From: Ecdyonurus torrentis
Taxonomy: Eukaryota > Arthropoda > Insecta > Ephemeroptera > Heptageniidae
Assembly (NCBI GenBank): GCA_949318235.1
Contig: OX439127.1
Span: 39,841,858-39,905,857 of the forward strand
Direction: 5' to 3'
DNA length: 64,000 nt
The stretch's first letter is position 1; every line of letters begins with the position of its first letter. The translations under genes and the position numbers were made by a program. Positions 42,656-55,220 of this stretch are shown piece after piece. The notes beneath the pieces were generated by a model. That model was not told the origin of the DNA. It did not search any database and was given only the letters and a program-made list of their open reading frames with translations.

Positions 42656-43256
42656 TTATGCTGGACACGATCTATATTACTTTGTAATCCTCTGATGAAT
42701 AAATTTATTTATTTGATTATTTAAGACTAACATAATATTTTATAATATTGTTAGATATAAGATGAGAATAAGTTTTCGTAAAATTAAATGAACTTGCTAG
42801 CAAATTATTCATTTTAATTTTTTATGTTTTACTAACAAAGAATTTGAAAACAAAAAATAAAAATTTCAAAGGTGTAAAAACTTCATTTTTGGGTGTAAGA
42901 ACGTCTATTATACAAAAATCTGTCACAAAACCTTGGCATATAGGAACTCACAATATAAAAATGATTTTCAAGGCCTTCGAATTTGAGTAAATATTTTAAC
43001 GCTTTAGATGTGATAAAAAGCTAATCTTATTTATATGCGTTATATTTTTGTCTATTTTGAATCTATTTAAGAGCAAAATAGAGATATTCAGTCCCCTTGA
43101 CAAATTATATAATAAAGTACATAAAACTAAAATACTATGCAAACGTGACATTGCCAGTTTATTTAGATTAATTCATGCTTGAAACAAAATATTTGAATGG
43201 CCTTCTGAATGATTATTATTATAATTAATTTAAATAATAACATATAACATCATCAC

Positions 43257-43504
<248 letters not shown>

Positions 43505-43907
43505 GAGTTTTCACGCCTGAATTTGTAATTAAAAGCTGCATAACTATCATTATTGTTTACAAAATCCACTCTTTTCAAACAACAACTATAACTATAATTA
43601 GTATAAGGAAGAATTTTACTGAATGTCAATATTATATCATATTCAGAACAAGCGTTATGTTCAAGAAACCCAGCATTTTTGTTTTCTTTCATTTTCTTTG
43701 AATGATTGAGTTTACATTAATGCTGAAGTTTCAAACATATTATCATAACAGTACCATATTTTATATCTCTATGCCCAATACTTTTGATTTTTAAACTGTC
43801 AAACAGTAATTGAATTGTATGTACTAAATCTGAGCGCTTACGTTAAAGTTTCCCCATTTATTTAACATTTAGAGAGATTAACGATTCGGTCAGATTTACT
43901 TGGGACC

Positions 43908-44020
43908 AGTGTACTGTTCACGCAATTGTGACAAAATATTACATCATTTAAATTCAGCGCGTATTTTTCTCTGAAAAATGACAATGCAAAATAAGCGTGA
44001 ATTAATTGTTAACATGTTAC
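43908..44020 (-). repeat. Dispersed repeat family, copy 3
   Basis: On the - strand it reads GAGAAAAATACGCGCTGAAT, TTAAATGATGTAATATTTTG, CACAATTGCGTGAACA. This matches copy 2 block by block (GAGAAAAACATGCGCTGAAT and so on). It lies 1.3 kb from copy 2 in opposite orientation. Confidence 0.6.
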
Positions 44021-44252
44021 ATTATTATCATATATTTTTATGATTGGATTTTATATGAGTGGGGAAAAATGCCAAAATTAAGTTCACTCACTTCAAGTTA
44101 TAATTTGGCCTTGGTATAAAATAGTTTATTTAAGTCGTACGTATTAGCAACGAAATATTAAAAGTAGCACCTACTCTTAATTTCCTGATTGGAATTTTTG
44201 AAATGATTTTAAATCCTCATTCAGGTATATTTTATATAATATATTAATTATT

Positions 44253-44485
44253 GGTAGGTATTATGGTATAGCTGAGTGGAGAAGGCAGTTGACTCGTAAC
44301 TCTGCACTCCTCACCGAGTATAGGTTCGAGCCATTGCTGGGTGGGTATGGGTACGTGAAGTGTGAGAGCACAACACGTTGCATGATGCGGGTGTACACAC
44401 AAGCGTAATGTTAAATTAGGGGACCCTTAGCTTTCCCCGCGTCTCCCCACGCGCTAAACCGATAAGATCCATTAAAAAATATGAG
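44253..44485 (+). mobile_element. tRNA-derived SINE
   Basis: Box A TAGCTGAGTGGA (44269-44280) and box B GGTTCGAGCC (44323-44332) have tRNA-like order and spacing, with an anticodon-arm-like GACTCGTAACTC between. The roughly 54-base spacing suggests a type II tRNA (long variable arm) ancestor, such as Ser or Leu. No closed acceptor stem is present. A body follows with GAGAGCACAACACGTTGCAT and AGCTTTCCCCGCGTCTCCCC, ending in an A-rich tail. A 3' fragment occurs at 31425 and a hybrid at 47059. Confidence 0.7.
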
Positions 44486-45375
44486 ACTAATATAAATGAC
44501 ATTCAATTGATGTATGTGAAGTCCAGAAACAGACAAGTCAAACTGCTTTGCATACAAACCAGGGTTACTTAAAAGATGCTTATTAAATTTTAATTTAATT
44601 TTAGCACAATAAAATCATAGAATAATCAAATACATAAAATATGAATATGCAAACAAAAGTTCTTAGCATTTAAAAACAGTATTATATATAATATAATATG
44701 CAAAAGTGAAATCACTATAACACTATAAAAACACATGTGCATTAATTTGCATTTAAATAAAGTTAGCACCATGTTAAATTAATCAACACCATTATTGTTA
44801 TTGGTTATTGTTGGTCGTTATACATATTGTATGGCAATTATGGCGTCAAGGGTGCGAGGATATGAATTATAGTATGATCATTTTGAAAAGACTATTTTGT
44901 TATTATTATTCAATGGACCAATCAAATGGAGTGAAATGAAAATTAATATTATGTTAAATTTGGTCTGTTTAAAAATCTTAGTAAGTTTTAATAAATTAAA
45001 TAATCGTCTGAATCACATGTATACATGTATAGTTTTATTATAATGTGTAAGCAAGTTTAGTGGTGAAGGATAAAATAGGCATTAATGCTTTTTTTTATCC
45101 TTTTGACGATCTACAAAGGTATTAAAAAAAATCGCAAATGAATTAAATAGCAATTTATTTTGTATTAAATTGTATCTTTATTTGTTTATTGTAAAAACTC
45201 TTGCAGTTAGCCTGTGTGTCATCTTCTTTTTTATACAAGGGACTGAAGGGACAAAAGGTTAAATTTTTTCTTTTTTTTATGAATATTAGAACCTAGCGTC
45301 AAAAAAATATATCACTTCCATTATAAACAATGACGTTGTAGTTTGTTTGTTTTTTATCGGAGAGTATACCGCAGA

Positions 45376-45378
<3 letters not shown>

Positions 45379-45407
<29 letters not shown>
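45379..45407. repeat. T homopolymer
   Basis: An unbroken T-run of about 29 bases. No adjacent element body was recognised. Confidence 0.85.
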
Positions 45408-45409
<2 letters not shown>

Positions 45410-46410
45410 ATGATTATTTGCGTTATTTTGATCATTATTTTCATTAATGTACAAATACAGATTACAGAAATAATATTATCAACCTTGACAATGCTCCTTG
45501 AACTCGCAAAATAAAATATAATTATACTATATTATTATGCTCAAGCTCTTACACTGTATTATATAGTTTCAGTCAAAATGTTACTTTTTTTATTCTTAGT
45601 CATCTTGCAATTTGATAAAAAAAAAAGTATTGTAGTAATTACGTTATCTATTTATTTTTTCTTAACTTTAAAATTTTAAAGGCCACATATTTCATATGGT
45701 ACATTAATTAAGTTTTTTTTGTAGTCTTTGCAAAATGTGTAGTTAAAAATGGTATTATATTATAATAGTTGTTAATCTTTGAAATAACATAGTTTATTTT
45801 ATTTAATGGACAATGTAGTCAGAAAATTACCATTGCATTTTTTAATGAGCGGAAAATTTGTCTATGACTATATTATAAGTAACGAAAATTCTTGGTAATT
45901 AGAATTGTATTTAGGAAGTTTAGTTAATTTTAATTTTAAATTGTCCACTATAGTAAAATATAAAAATATGATTTCAATTATAATTGATTATTTCCTGATA
46001 TTTAGCATTTCTAACTTCAAGGGTAAAACCAAAAAACAATATTGCAATACTGCGTTTATTTTTTTATACTCCAAGTTTGTTACACTTACTTAACTTAAGG
46101 AAAAAAAATAACATTAATATTATAAATAATTATTTTAAGAATAAGACATTTTATTGACCCAGGCAGTTCATATAGTAACATAACATTATTACAACAAGCA
46201 ATGGTCTAGTCATTATTTACAATTAACAATATAATATATTTATAATAAGATTTGAATACTATGCACACAGTGTGGGACAATGCAGTTGACAAAATAAATC
46301 ATTCTTTATATTTTTAGCCCTTTTCTGTACATTAAAAGTTAACTATAACTAGTTACTAGTTTATTAAAGTGAACCAGCCGGACGAAAAATGTACGCAAAT
46401 GTAACGTAGA

Positions 46411-46415
<5 letters not shown>

Positions 46416-46466
<51 letters not shown>
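46416..46466. repeat. (AT)n microsatellite
   Basis: About 50 bases of AT alternation. An A-run of about 25 bases (46515-46539) follows shortly downstream. Confidence 0.95.
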
Positions 46467-46468
<2 letters not shown>

Positions 46469-47058
46469 TTATTAAGTAAATCTAAAACAAAATTAGTCTA
46501 ATGTACGGATCGCAAAAAAAAAAAAAAAAAAAAAAAAAAGTCATTTAAAAGCGCTACTTCAGTTTTATCACAAAAATTAGGGCTTGCCAGTTATACTGTC
46601 TCCTTGATATTGAAACAAGTCTATATCATTATAGCATTGACTTTATAATATACTTCTTATAAAAAAAATTAAATGAAATATGCTAATTACATAGCAGAAG
46701 GAAATTTTAACTTGTTTATACGAACTATAAAAATGTCAATATATTAATTGTATCTATAATTTTATTTTTCTATCCTTACAATATTGTTATTGTAATGAGG
46801 AAGACCATGCAAATTTAAGTAGTGATTTTATTGCATATTCTAAAAGAAAGCGCATCATCCTGAATCGATTGGTGTGTGATATTGCAATTGTTGAGTTCAT
46901 TCAGTATTTTTAATAAATTTTTTTAAAGCGCGATTTGACGTCACAAACGGTAACTTTTGCGAGCACGCACATGCAAATGTTACCGACTGTGCCGTCGTGT
47001 CATGATTTAAAATAATAATAGTTAAAAATACTTAATGAACGAACAAAATTTTAAAATC

Positions 47059-47405
47059 ACACATCACCGAGTACAGGTTCGAGCCACTCCTGGGTGCGTA
47101 CGTGAAGTGTGAGATGAGAGCACAACACGTTGCATGATGCATGTTTAAATGCATTCCATGTCAACGCACATGGAGGTGCATGATTGATGTGATTGCACCG
47201 ACTAGCCTGCCTAGACGTTTCCACGGTTTCTCTAGGCTGTCATGGCAAATGCCGGGCTGTGTACTTAGGCCGTGGCCGGCCCGTGTGTGCTTTTCCATTA
47301 ATTTGGAAAGTTCTTACCTGTCAATAAGACAAATGTCTTGACTGGGACTGGGATTGGTGTAGCACGATAACACAATATGGCAAGCAAGCAATCAAGCAAG
47401 CAAAA

Positions 47406-47412
<7 letters not shown>
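47059..47412 (+). mobile_element. Chimeric SINE-like retroposon with A tail
   Basis: The 5' part (CACCGAGTACAGGTTCGAGC ... GAGAGCACAACACGTTGCAT) matches the SINE at 44253 from just before box B onward. After GATGC the sequence changes to a different GC-rich body (CATGGCAAATGCCGGGCTG, GGCCGTGGCCGGCCCGTG) that ends in GCAAGCAAGC repeats and an A-run. Box A is missing. The 66-codon open frame inside has no protein signature. Confidence 0.6.
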
Positions 47413-47438
<26 letters not shown>

Positions 47439-48649
47439 TAATAAAATCGATTCAGGATAATTTCTGCTTTCAGAATATGCAAAAAAAAAAAATATATCCT
47501 TTATTTACTCCCATTATTAGGATCAAGATCAACTAACGTCACTTCATGACTCTTTTCCTAATACTTATTAAACCATATAATATATTATGTGTTTATAATA
47601 AAGTATAAATCTGTCTTTAAAACTTACTTCTTGTATTCATACCTACCTATGTATTTTCAAGTTAATTTAAAAGATAAAAAAAAGGTTTCCTCAATTGTGT
47701 TTAATTAAACACACGTTGTTATGTGCTAATTTTATGCCCGCATCCTAGTTCGTTGTTATTTTTCATGTATAAATGTAATATAGACGTGTGACACAAAACC
47801 ACACTATTAACTTTTTTTCCCGGAAATTAGTCAGTATTGGTTTTAAATATATATATTTTTTAATAGAGCCTGATAGAGCATAATTATAACGATAATATAA
47901 CCCTGAAATTCTAAACCGTAAGCAAGAGATTAAAATCAATCATTGCGTTGGATTCAACGTCTTTGCAAACCTATAATTTATTACCAATATCAGCTAGATC
48001 GCACAATTTTTACTTCAGATCAGAACCTGAACCCTGCCAGGGTCAATGTGCGGTTACAAAATTCATTTTTCTATATTAAAAAAAAAAAAAAAAAAAAAAA
48101 TGAAATTTAAGCTATACAAGTTGTCAAGTGATCGGTGCAAACCACACTTGATCAAATCAGTCAATATACAGGTGGCGCGTGATTAGTTTTTACCGCTTGC
48201 AAAAATCTTACTGTAACTCCCCCATCTTTTGATAGAAATCATAACACTTTGGATAAGATTGAGATTCCGAATTCTGCCCTATTGCGAAATTTACGGAAAG
48301 TCGATGGTTTTGCTTTTGCGCCTGACAGCTAAAATAATAGGCGCTATTCTAACCTCAAAATCCTTCTGATTTTCATATAGAAATTCTATAATATTTGTGT
48401 GTTTTATTTTGAATTTTTATTCGATAATAATACAAATAATAATATAAATTAAGAATTGCAATTAAATATTCTGTTTATGCTATTCTACAAAATGTTCAAA
48501 TTAACTGTTTTTGATAGTTGATAGACTATTTTAGTATATATAGTAGTATTTCTGTATAATACCATATATTTAGTATAATATATTATAGTATTTAGACTAT
48601 TTTAGATAGTCTAGTATGATATCCTATAATTTTTTAAACGTAAACCATG

Positions 48650-48980
48650 ATATAATTCGTCATGGGTCAGGACAGTTCACAGCTTCCATTTCTACGAGAC
48701 TAGAAATAGTGGGGGTTATTATGTGGGGGAAAAAAAAAAAGGATGTCTCTTAGTCAAAAGGGTCCTGAATATTGTATTCCTTTTTTATATAATGCACTCC
48801 CTAATAATATAAAAGATTGTGATTCTTATGTATCTTTTAAGAAAATGGTCCAAAGCTATCAGTGTACAATAAACATGACAACCACAAGCTATCATTGTAT
48901 TTGTTGATGCATTTGTGGTATTTGACTTGTTCTTCTCTATAACGACATAGAACGTAATAAAATCTTATATCTTATTGCTT
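48650..48980 (+). pseudogene. LINE 3' end fragment
   Basis: The + strand reads MSLSQKGPEYCIPFLYNALP then NNIKDCDSYVSFKKMVQSYQ. This fits the C-terminal block of non-LTR retrotransposon ORF2 (S/G-P..Y...LP..I...S...FKK). It is preceded by a STR-like segment and an A-run that breaks the frame, and followed by an AATAAAATCTTATATCTTATT tail. Only the last part of the element is present, as expected for 5'-truncated insertion. Confidence 0.6.
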
Positions 48981-49423
48981 GTGTGTAGTGTATACGTATA
49001 TAATAAAATTATTTTAAATTTTTTCCATGTTCAATGCAATGAAAATTAAAAATTATTTGAATTTATTACAGCTTATAATATATAAACAGTTCTTTCAGTT
49101 TTCTGTAGGTGGCAGGAGTAACTGTGTAAGCCCCCAAGTTTCTACTATAAGAGAAACGTGAATTACTTGGGCACCAGTGCCACCGGTGGACCATCTAAAA
49201 TCTACTAGCTATAAGAAGATTTCACCGTAACGATTTAGTATGCACATTATTAAAGTAATGATTATAACGTAAGAACAATGTTTAAAAAATAATAATAAAA
49301 AGAGAGGGAGAGAGAGAAGAAAGTGATGTTTACAAAACCATTAAACACATCTTATGAGAGTTATTAAATAACGAGTTTTTTTTACTTTTTTTTTATACTT
49401 GCATTTATAAATATAATGTAATG

Positions 49424-49426
<3 letters not shown>

Positions 49427-49511
<85 letters not shown>
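49427..49511. repeat. (AT)n microsatellite
   Basis: About 85 bases of AT alternation followed by a short interrupted continuation to 49523. Confidence 0.95.
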
Positions 49512-49522
<11 letters not shown>

Positions 49523-51450
49523 CAATCATGAATATTTATATATGCAATAAAACTATTCAACTCATTGAATCAAGATAATAAAATGAGAGAAATAATTGAC
49601 AAGCTGTTACATGAGATTAATGTAGGCATTCTTATACCATATTGAATTTAGGCTAATTATACATTATGTCAACATTGTCCAAACATTTTATGATTGTCAC
49701 AGTCCTAAAGGTATGCGGCAAACTGCATGTGGTTTGATAATCTGCGATACGTAAAATATTTCGAACAATGTAAGTATAATATTAATTAACTATAGCGCAA
49801 TGATGGAATGTCGTATGGGATAAAGATAGCAGAAGAACGCGATACGCATTAACATTTATAGAATGATTTTTCATAATATTACCAAATCTACAACTTTTAT
49901 ATATAAATGAAATCATTTTATTTGTTTTTAGCAGCGGCACATCAATCATGAATTATGTACTTACAGTTTTTTACTACACGTACGGACAAAAATAAATACG
50001 TAATAATTATGCTATAGCTCAATGCAGCAACATTTATGTATATATTTATTTTTTTGGTATTCACAGTATAGTATTATACAGTGATGATACTATTATAGTA
50101 TATTATACTAGTCAAGATGTTCAACATAATCACTTATGTTAAAGCAATGTTCCTTACATATAGCAATTATTAAATGCAGCAAAAATTACATAATTTAATG
50201 TATACGAAATAGAACACAATTTTATAACACAGCATACAAAAAGATATTGAAACTTTGTTCTACGTTTCAACTAAATATTTCATTTCATTTTGTTACATAT
50301 AAATTTGAAATAGAAAAATAATACGAAGAAGATTGAATCTTTCTCAAATTATCACTGTACGCGGTTAATTAATTTATAGTTGAATTTTTGTATTTATTAA
50401 CTTTTGAATTTTGCAATATAGAAGTGTTAATAATAATAGTTTAACACGATGACATTATTTTTTGTTTTTTTGCTTAATTAACTCAACTAATTTAATATAA
50501 TACTGCATTAACTTTTTATTTAGAAAATGTTATGAACAGTTGAAGTTTTATAATTGTTTATCATTTTCGAGTTCTTTGTCTATAAAAACATTAAGTAACG
50601 ATATATGACTTGTGGTCTTTATTATTTATACAGTATTATAATGATTTCGAACGTGAATTATTATGATGCAAATTTATTAAAAATAGTAATAATAATAATA
50701 ATAAAATAGAAATCATATGCAGAGAAATTTCCATTCCGTGTTTAATGTCCCCAAAGAAAGATATTCATGTTATTTTATGCTTTGCAATGATTATTATTAC
50801 TATTAATATGTAAACAAGTAAATATCAATCTATGTCAAAAGATTTCAAGGCAGTAACGCAATTCAAGAATTAAATCTTACCTCAAAATGAAATCTCTTTG
50901 AGATAGATTATTTTGTGCTGAAGAGAAAAAAAACTATACATAAATGTAACGTCTAAGTCTAAACAATATAGTAGTTGGTAAGAGAATGTATTTTTTTCAC
51001 ATAAAGGTTAAAAAGGATCGCTAATAATAATAAAGTTAATAAAATTTCATAAAGAGAATTTGAAGTTGTTGACAAACAAAAGAAAAATGCGGAACAGATT
51101 TTTATCTTATCTGTTGCTAAAAAATATATATTTTATATATATATAAAAAAAATTGTCAATATTACACAGACTGTAAAAAATAACTGAATTCTTCATGTAT
51201 CAAGTACACGATTTTTTTTTATGCGGAAATTTCATTAAGCCATTAATTCTGGTCTTGTTTGACTTGATTTTTTTCTTCTTCTTTATCACTTTAAATAATC
51301 CAAAAATTATTGTCAAGGCCTTATCGACACGTTAATTTCAAGTATATTTTATGATTTTATATTTTTTTACATCATATAATACATTTTAATGGCACTGAAC
51401 TATCATAAGAAAATCACACAAAAATATATATATAAATAAAAAAAATGTAT

Positions 51451-51458
<8 letters not shown>

Positions 51459-51487
<29 letters not shown>
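51459..51487. repeat. Short (AT)n microsatellite
   Basis: About 28 bases of AT alternation, followed by CATACACATATATATACG and then the GC-richer patch at 51505. Confidence 0.9.
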
Positions 51488-51490
<3 letters not shown>

Positions 51491-51504
51491 CATACACATA
51501 TATA

Positions 51505-51640
51505 TACGCTAGGCACCGCTCCTCCCAGATCGCAGGTGACATGAAATCTAGCGCTAGAGATTTTGCGTCACTTATGCTAGAGATGCAGGTTTCTCAGATC
51601 TTGCGCGCATGTACTAGGGCGCGGGCTTATTTGCGTTAGT
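51505..51640. other. Isolated GC-richer patch, unclassified
   Basis: About 135 bases (TACGCTAGGCACCGCTCCTC to TGCGCGCATGTACTAGGGCG) stand out from AT-rich surroundings. A frame is open through it but starts in the AT repeat and matches nothing known. It could be an old retroposon piece or an exon of an unseen transcript. Confidence 0.3.
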
Positions 51641-53067
51641 ATGCTTATGTACTTAAATTTAGCACATCATTTTTTCCGTGTATGAGTAACTGCATACATG
51701 CCTAAATTATCAAATATAACAATACAACCTAAATTTAGACTAATGTACAATTATATTACATGTATATAAATTAACTGAAATAATTTAATGTAATTAGACT
51801 GCAATTAAAATGTATTAATTTCAAAAAGTTCAAGTTGTATAAATATTTCAGAATTTATAGCTTACCAATATATTTTCTTTTATTATTTTTATTATTTAAA
51901 GATGTCTCGGCCTCCACATGGATTAGTGAATTATTATTATTTCAAATTCTTTGAATGTAATGAAGATTTCACAATTTAGGCACAATAAGTTGCCTAGATC
52001 TTCCAGTCATTAATTTGCAATGTATATACAATCATAGGTTTTTGTAATGCCATTCTTGTATTATGTTCACAATTATATTCTAAATATTATTATAATCATT
52101 AAAATAATTTTTATTTAATTTTTTTTTCAATTTAACAGTTCACTGATTGTTAAAAGTTAAAAATACTTAGAAATTTCATTGCTGTTATTTAGTTTTGATC
52201 CTTTTTTATGTTGAAAATTCTAAATTGTATTTTATTTAAGACATATTATATAAATATGTTAATTTTATTTTACTGATTTAGAAAAACCATGACCCATGAC
52301 ATATAAATACCACGTATGAGAATTGAGAATGAATCAAAGAAAATATAGTTTTTCATTTGCCTAATGGTTTAATTGAACTAATGATATAACGCTGACTATA
52401 TAACTTTTTAATTACATTTTGAATACGTATAAATGATATGATATAAACGAGATAATGCTATATTTAATTGCGAACAAAACTCGAGTAGTAACGTTTGTTA
52501 ATAGACTAGTATATTATAGACTGATGGAGACCAAAAAATAAAATAATAATAATAAATAAAACGTGTTCTTGAAAACCTTATTAAATCCTAATTTTATTTT
52601 AAAACACAACAAGTTTTTCTAAAAACTTTAATTCTAAATCATCTAATTTAATTTTGTAAGAAGTCAATTATATAGCATAGTTAACAATAATTAAAACAAA
52701 CAATCATAAAAAAAGAAAAGAATGAGAAATTTCTTTTTTTTCTTTTTTTCTTTTCTTTTTTTTTTTTTTTTTTTTTTTGTTGGGTTATCTTTTGTAGGTA
52801 GGTACGCTGTATAATTTTAAGATTGCAATTTTTTCTGTGAACATATTTTTTGTCCTGCCGAGTTATGCAAACTTTATATTTCTTTGGTTGACATCAAATT
52901 TCTATAAATATTTAAAATGAAATATTCTTAACGTTTTGTGTTTTCAGCTCAATAAAGAATTCATTAAGCTACTAAATTTCACTTTCAAAATACATCAAAT
53001 TATTGACTAAGAAGTATAACCTCGATATGAATTTTGTTTTAGATGTTAAAATATAGCAATCGAAGAC

Positions 53068-53280
53068 TGTTTTATTTACTTATTTATTTAATTATTTATT
53101 TATTCTTTTATTCGTTCATTCATTTATTTATTCATTTATTCTTTCATTCGTTCGTTCGTTCATTCATTCATTCATTCATTCATTCATTCATTCATTCATT
53201 CATTCATTCATTCATTCATTCATTCATTCATTCATTCATTCATTCATTCATTCATTCATTCATTCATTCATTCATTCATT
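53068..53280. repeat. (TTTA/TTCA/TTCG)n tetranucleotide array
   Basis: The array begins with TTTA/TTAT units, then mixed TTCA, TTTA and TTCG (three consecutive TTCG near 53146-53158), and ends with about 120 bases of pure TTCA. Reverse-complemented, TTCG and TTCA are the same unit classes (CGAA and TGAA) as in the GAAC/GAAT array at 36237. The Ser-Phe-Ile-His open frame is an artefact. Confidence 0.95.
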
Positions 53281-54246
53281 TAATTTATAATAACATATTA
53301 TTTTAGGTCAAGTTTTACTATAATACAAAAACTTGAGGTTAGGATATAAGGTTATTTCTTTCAACAAAATTTTAAGTTGAACGTCAATCACCATTTATTT
53401 TAATATATAATTATAATTCATTCATCCTTAACAGATATTAAGAAGTGGGAAATTTATTTGAATGAAAGGGAGACAGAGAAGAGTGAGCATTATAAATAGG
53501 TTTGTTATTATCTGACATAATATTATACTCTAAAGGAAATTTACTTCCTGAATGAAGATACCGATAGATGACTTCACACTTACTTGATGAATCAGTTCGG
53601 GCGCGGCTACTAAAATCAAGTTTCAGTACTGACCTAGGTTACTTTAAAAATAACAGTTTACACTTTACATAGTGTATTACGTACAAGATATTTCTAGGAA
53701 ATTAAAGTAAACCTGTTTATAGACTACTTAAAATTTAAAGTTACTTTCATTGTTAGCATCGTTTTGTATATTATATTGATACGTCAGATGATTATTTTTA
53801 TTTATGACTTTATTATAAAATTTTCATTCAATTTTATAGCAATTTATATCAAAAACTGCTCTTGTAAAAGTGATTTATTGTAAAATAATTTTGTAAAGCT
53901 AACACTGTTATTAACCTTTCTTTAGGAATATAAGTAAAATAAACAAATGAAAGCATTGACATTAAATAATTATATTCTTCTTTTAACATAAAGGTGGCGA
54001 TTGGAAAATGACTTGCGTATTAAAATTAAACAATGTTTATAGCACTCATAATTCTCGTTATTAGTGCTTATTAAAGACAAGGTTAGCCTAAGACCTTTAT
54101 TTTTTAAAAACCATGTGTGATTTATACAGGGTACACATATTTTAATATTTTCAACTAAGTTTGCTTTAATTAGTGATTTTTTTAAGGATAGTTAAAAATA
54201 ATTACCATTCCTAATAAGCTAAAAATGTATTAAAATAACAATTAAA

Positions 54247-54694
54247 AATGAGGAAGTTGTTGGATATATGATATTTTTGGAACGAGCTTTAAAAAATTTT
54301 GAGGCGATATTTTTTCTTAGGACGATTGGAGCATGCGAAGTATTTTTAATTAATTTTTGAAAATAGGCCTAGAAAGACTGGGACTGTGACGTCATCAGTC
54401 CACTTTTTTCTCGGCAAATACTAATTGTTCGAGGTTCAGTAGCCAGTTTAATGAAATCAGCTTGTCCTCAGGATTTCAAAAAGCTGGCTACTGAACCTTC
54501 TACGGTCAATACTTTCCGAAATAAATGCCCGATTGATGACGTCACAGGCTTTTTAGGTTGATTTTCAAAAATTAATTAAAAATACTTCCCATGCTCCAAT
54601 CGTTCTGAGAAAAAATACCGCATCAAAAATTTTTAAAGCTCTTTTCAAAAATGTCATAAAAAGTGGGGGTTAAAAAAAAGTCACCTTCCTCATT
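54247..54694. mobile_element. 448-bp foldback element with ~200-bp arms
   Basis: Ends read AATGAGGAAG and CTTCCTCATT. Inner ends read GAGGTTCAGTAGCCAG (54431-54446) and CTGGCTACTGAACCTT (54484-54499) around a 37-base loop. The arms match through many blocks, including GATTGGAGCATG/CATGCTCCAATC and TGACGTCA on each side. No coding frame. The architecture is that of a long-arm foldback MITE; no clear target duplication was seen. Confidence 0.8.
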
Positions 54695-54789
54695 ATTTTA
54701 AAAGCAAAAATCAATGCACAGCACTATTAGTAAGAAAATATCTTAAATTTTACTCCGTAAACTTTTTCTTTCTCACTTAATATTTGCGT

Positions 54790-54811
54790 CATTTTTTTTT
54801 TTTTTTTTTTT
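54790..54811. repeat. T homopolymer
   Basis: A T-run of about 21 bases shortly after the foldback element. Confidence 0.8.
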
Positions 54812-55161
54812 ACGGATTAGTAATTTTAATATTTACGTAAATCAATTAACACTTGTAATGATGAAAGCTTATTCTTTAATAATGAAATTTAAAGGCTGTT
54901 TATTCATTAGCATTCCTTTAATCAATGAAAAATAAAGCCATCATTGCTAAGTATCAGAACATAAATAGAATGCTATTATACTAGTTTTTTTTAATACTGT
55001 GCTAAACAAAATGCTAACAAAAAGTTAAATAAACTAATTAGCACCATTGCCTTGTTTTTTTTAGTGATACATGTTCAAATTTGAAACACTTTTAAGTTCT
55101 AAGATCAAAAAGAATATTACATAAACTACGTAATATACCAAGAAATATATAAATATATATG

Positions 55162-55167
<6 letters not shown>

Positions 55168-55216
<49 letters not shown>
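55168..55216. repeat. (AT)n microsatellite
   Basis: About 49 bases of AT alternation preceded by a GTATGTGTATAT transition. Confidence 0.95.

Positions 55217-55220
<4 letters not shown>

Noticed and set aside
44253..44345. Possible tRNA gene
   Set aside because: Box A and box B are present, but acceptor and D stems do not pair and a SINE body follows.
49130..49195. Weak inverted similarity (GGTGGCA...GCCCCCAAGT / ACTTGGGCACC...TGCCACC)
   Set aside because: Pairing is broken into short pieces and could be chance; not strong enough to call an element.
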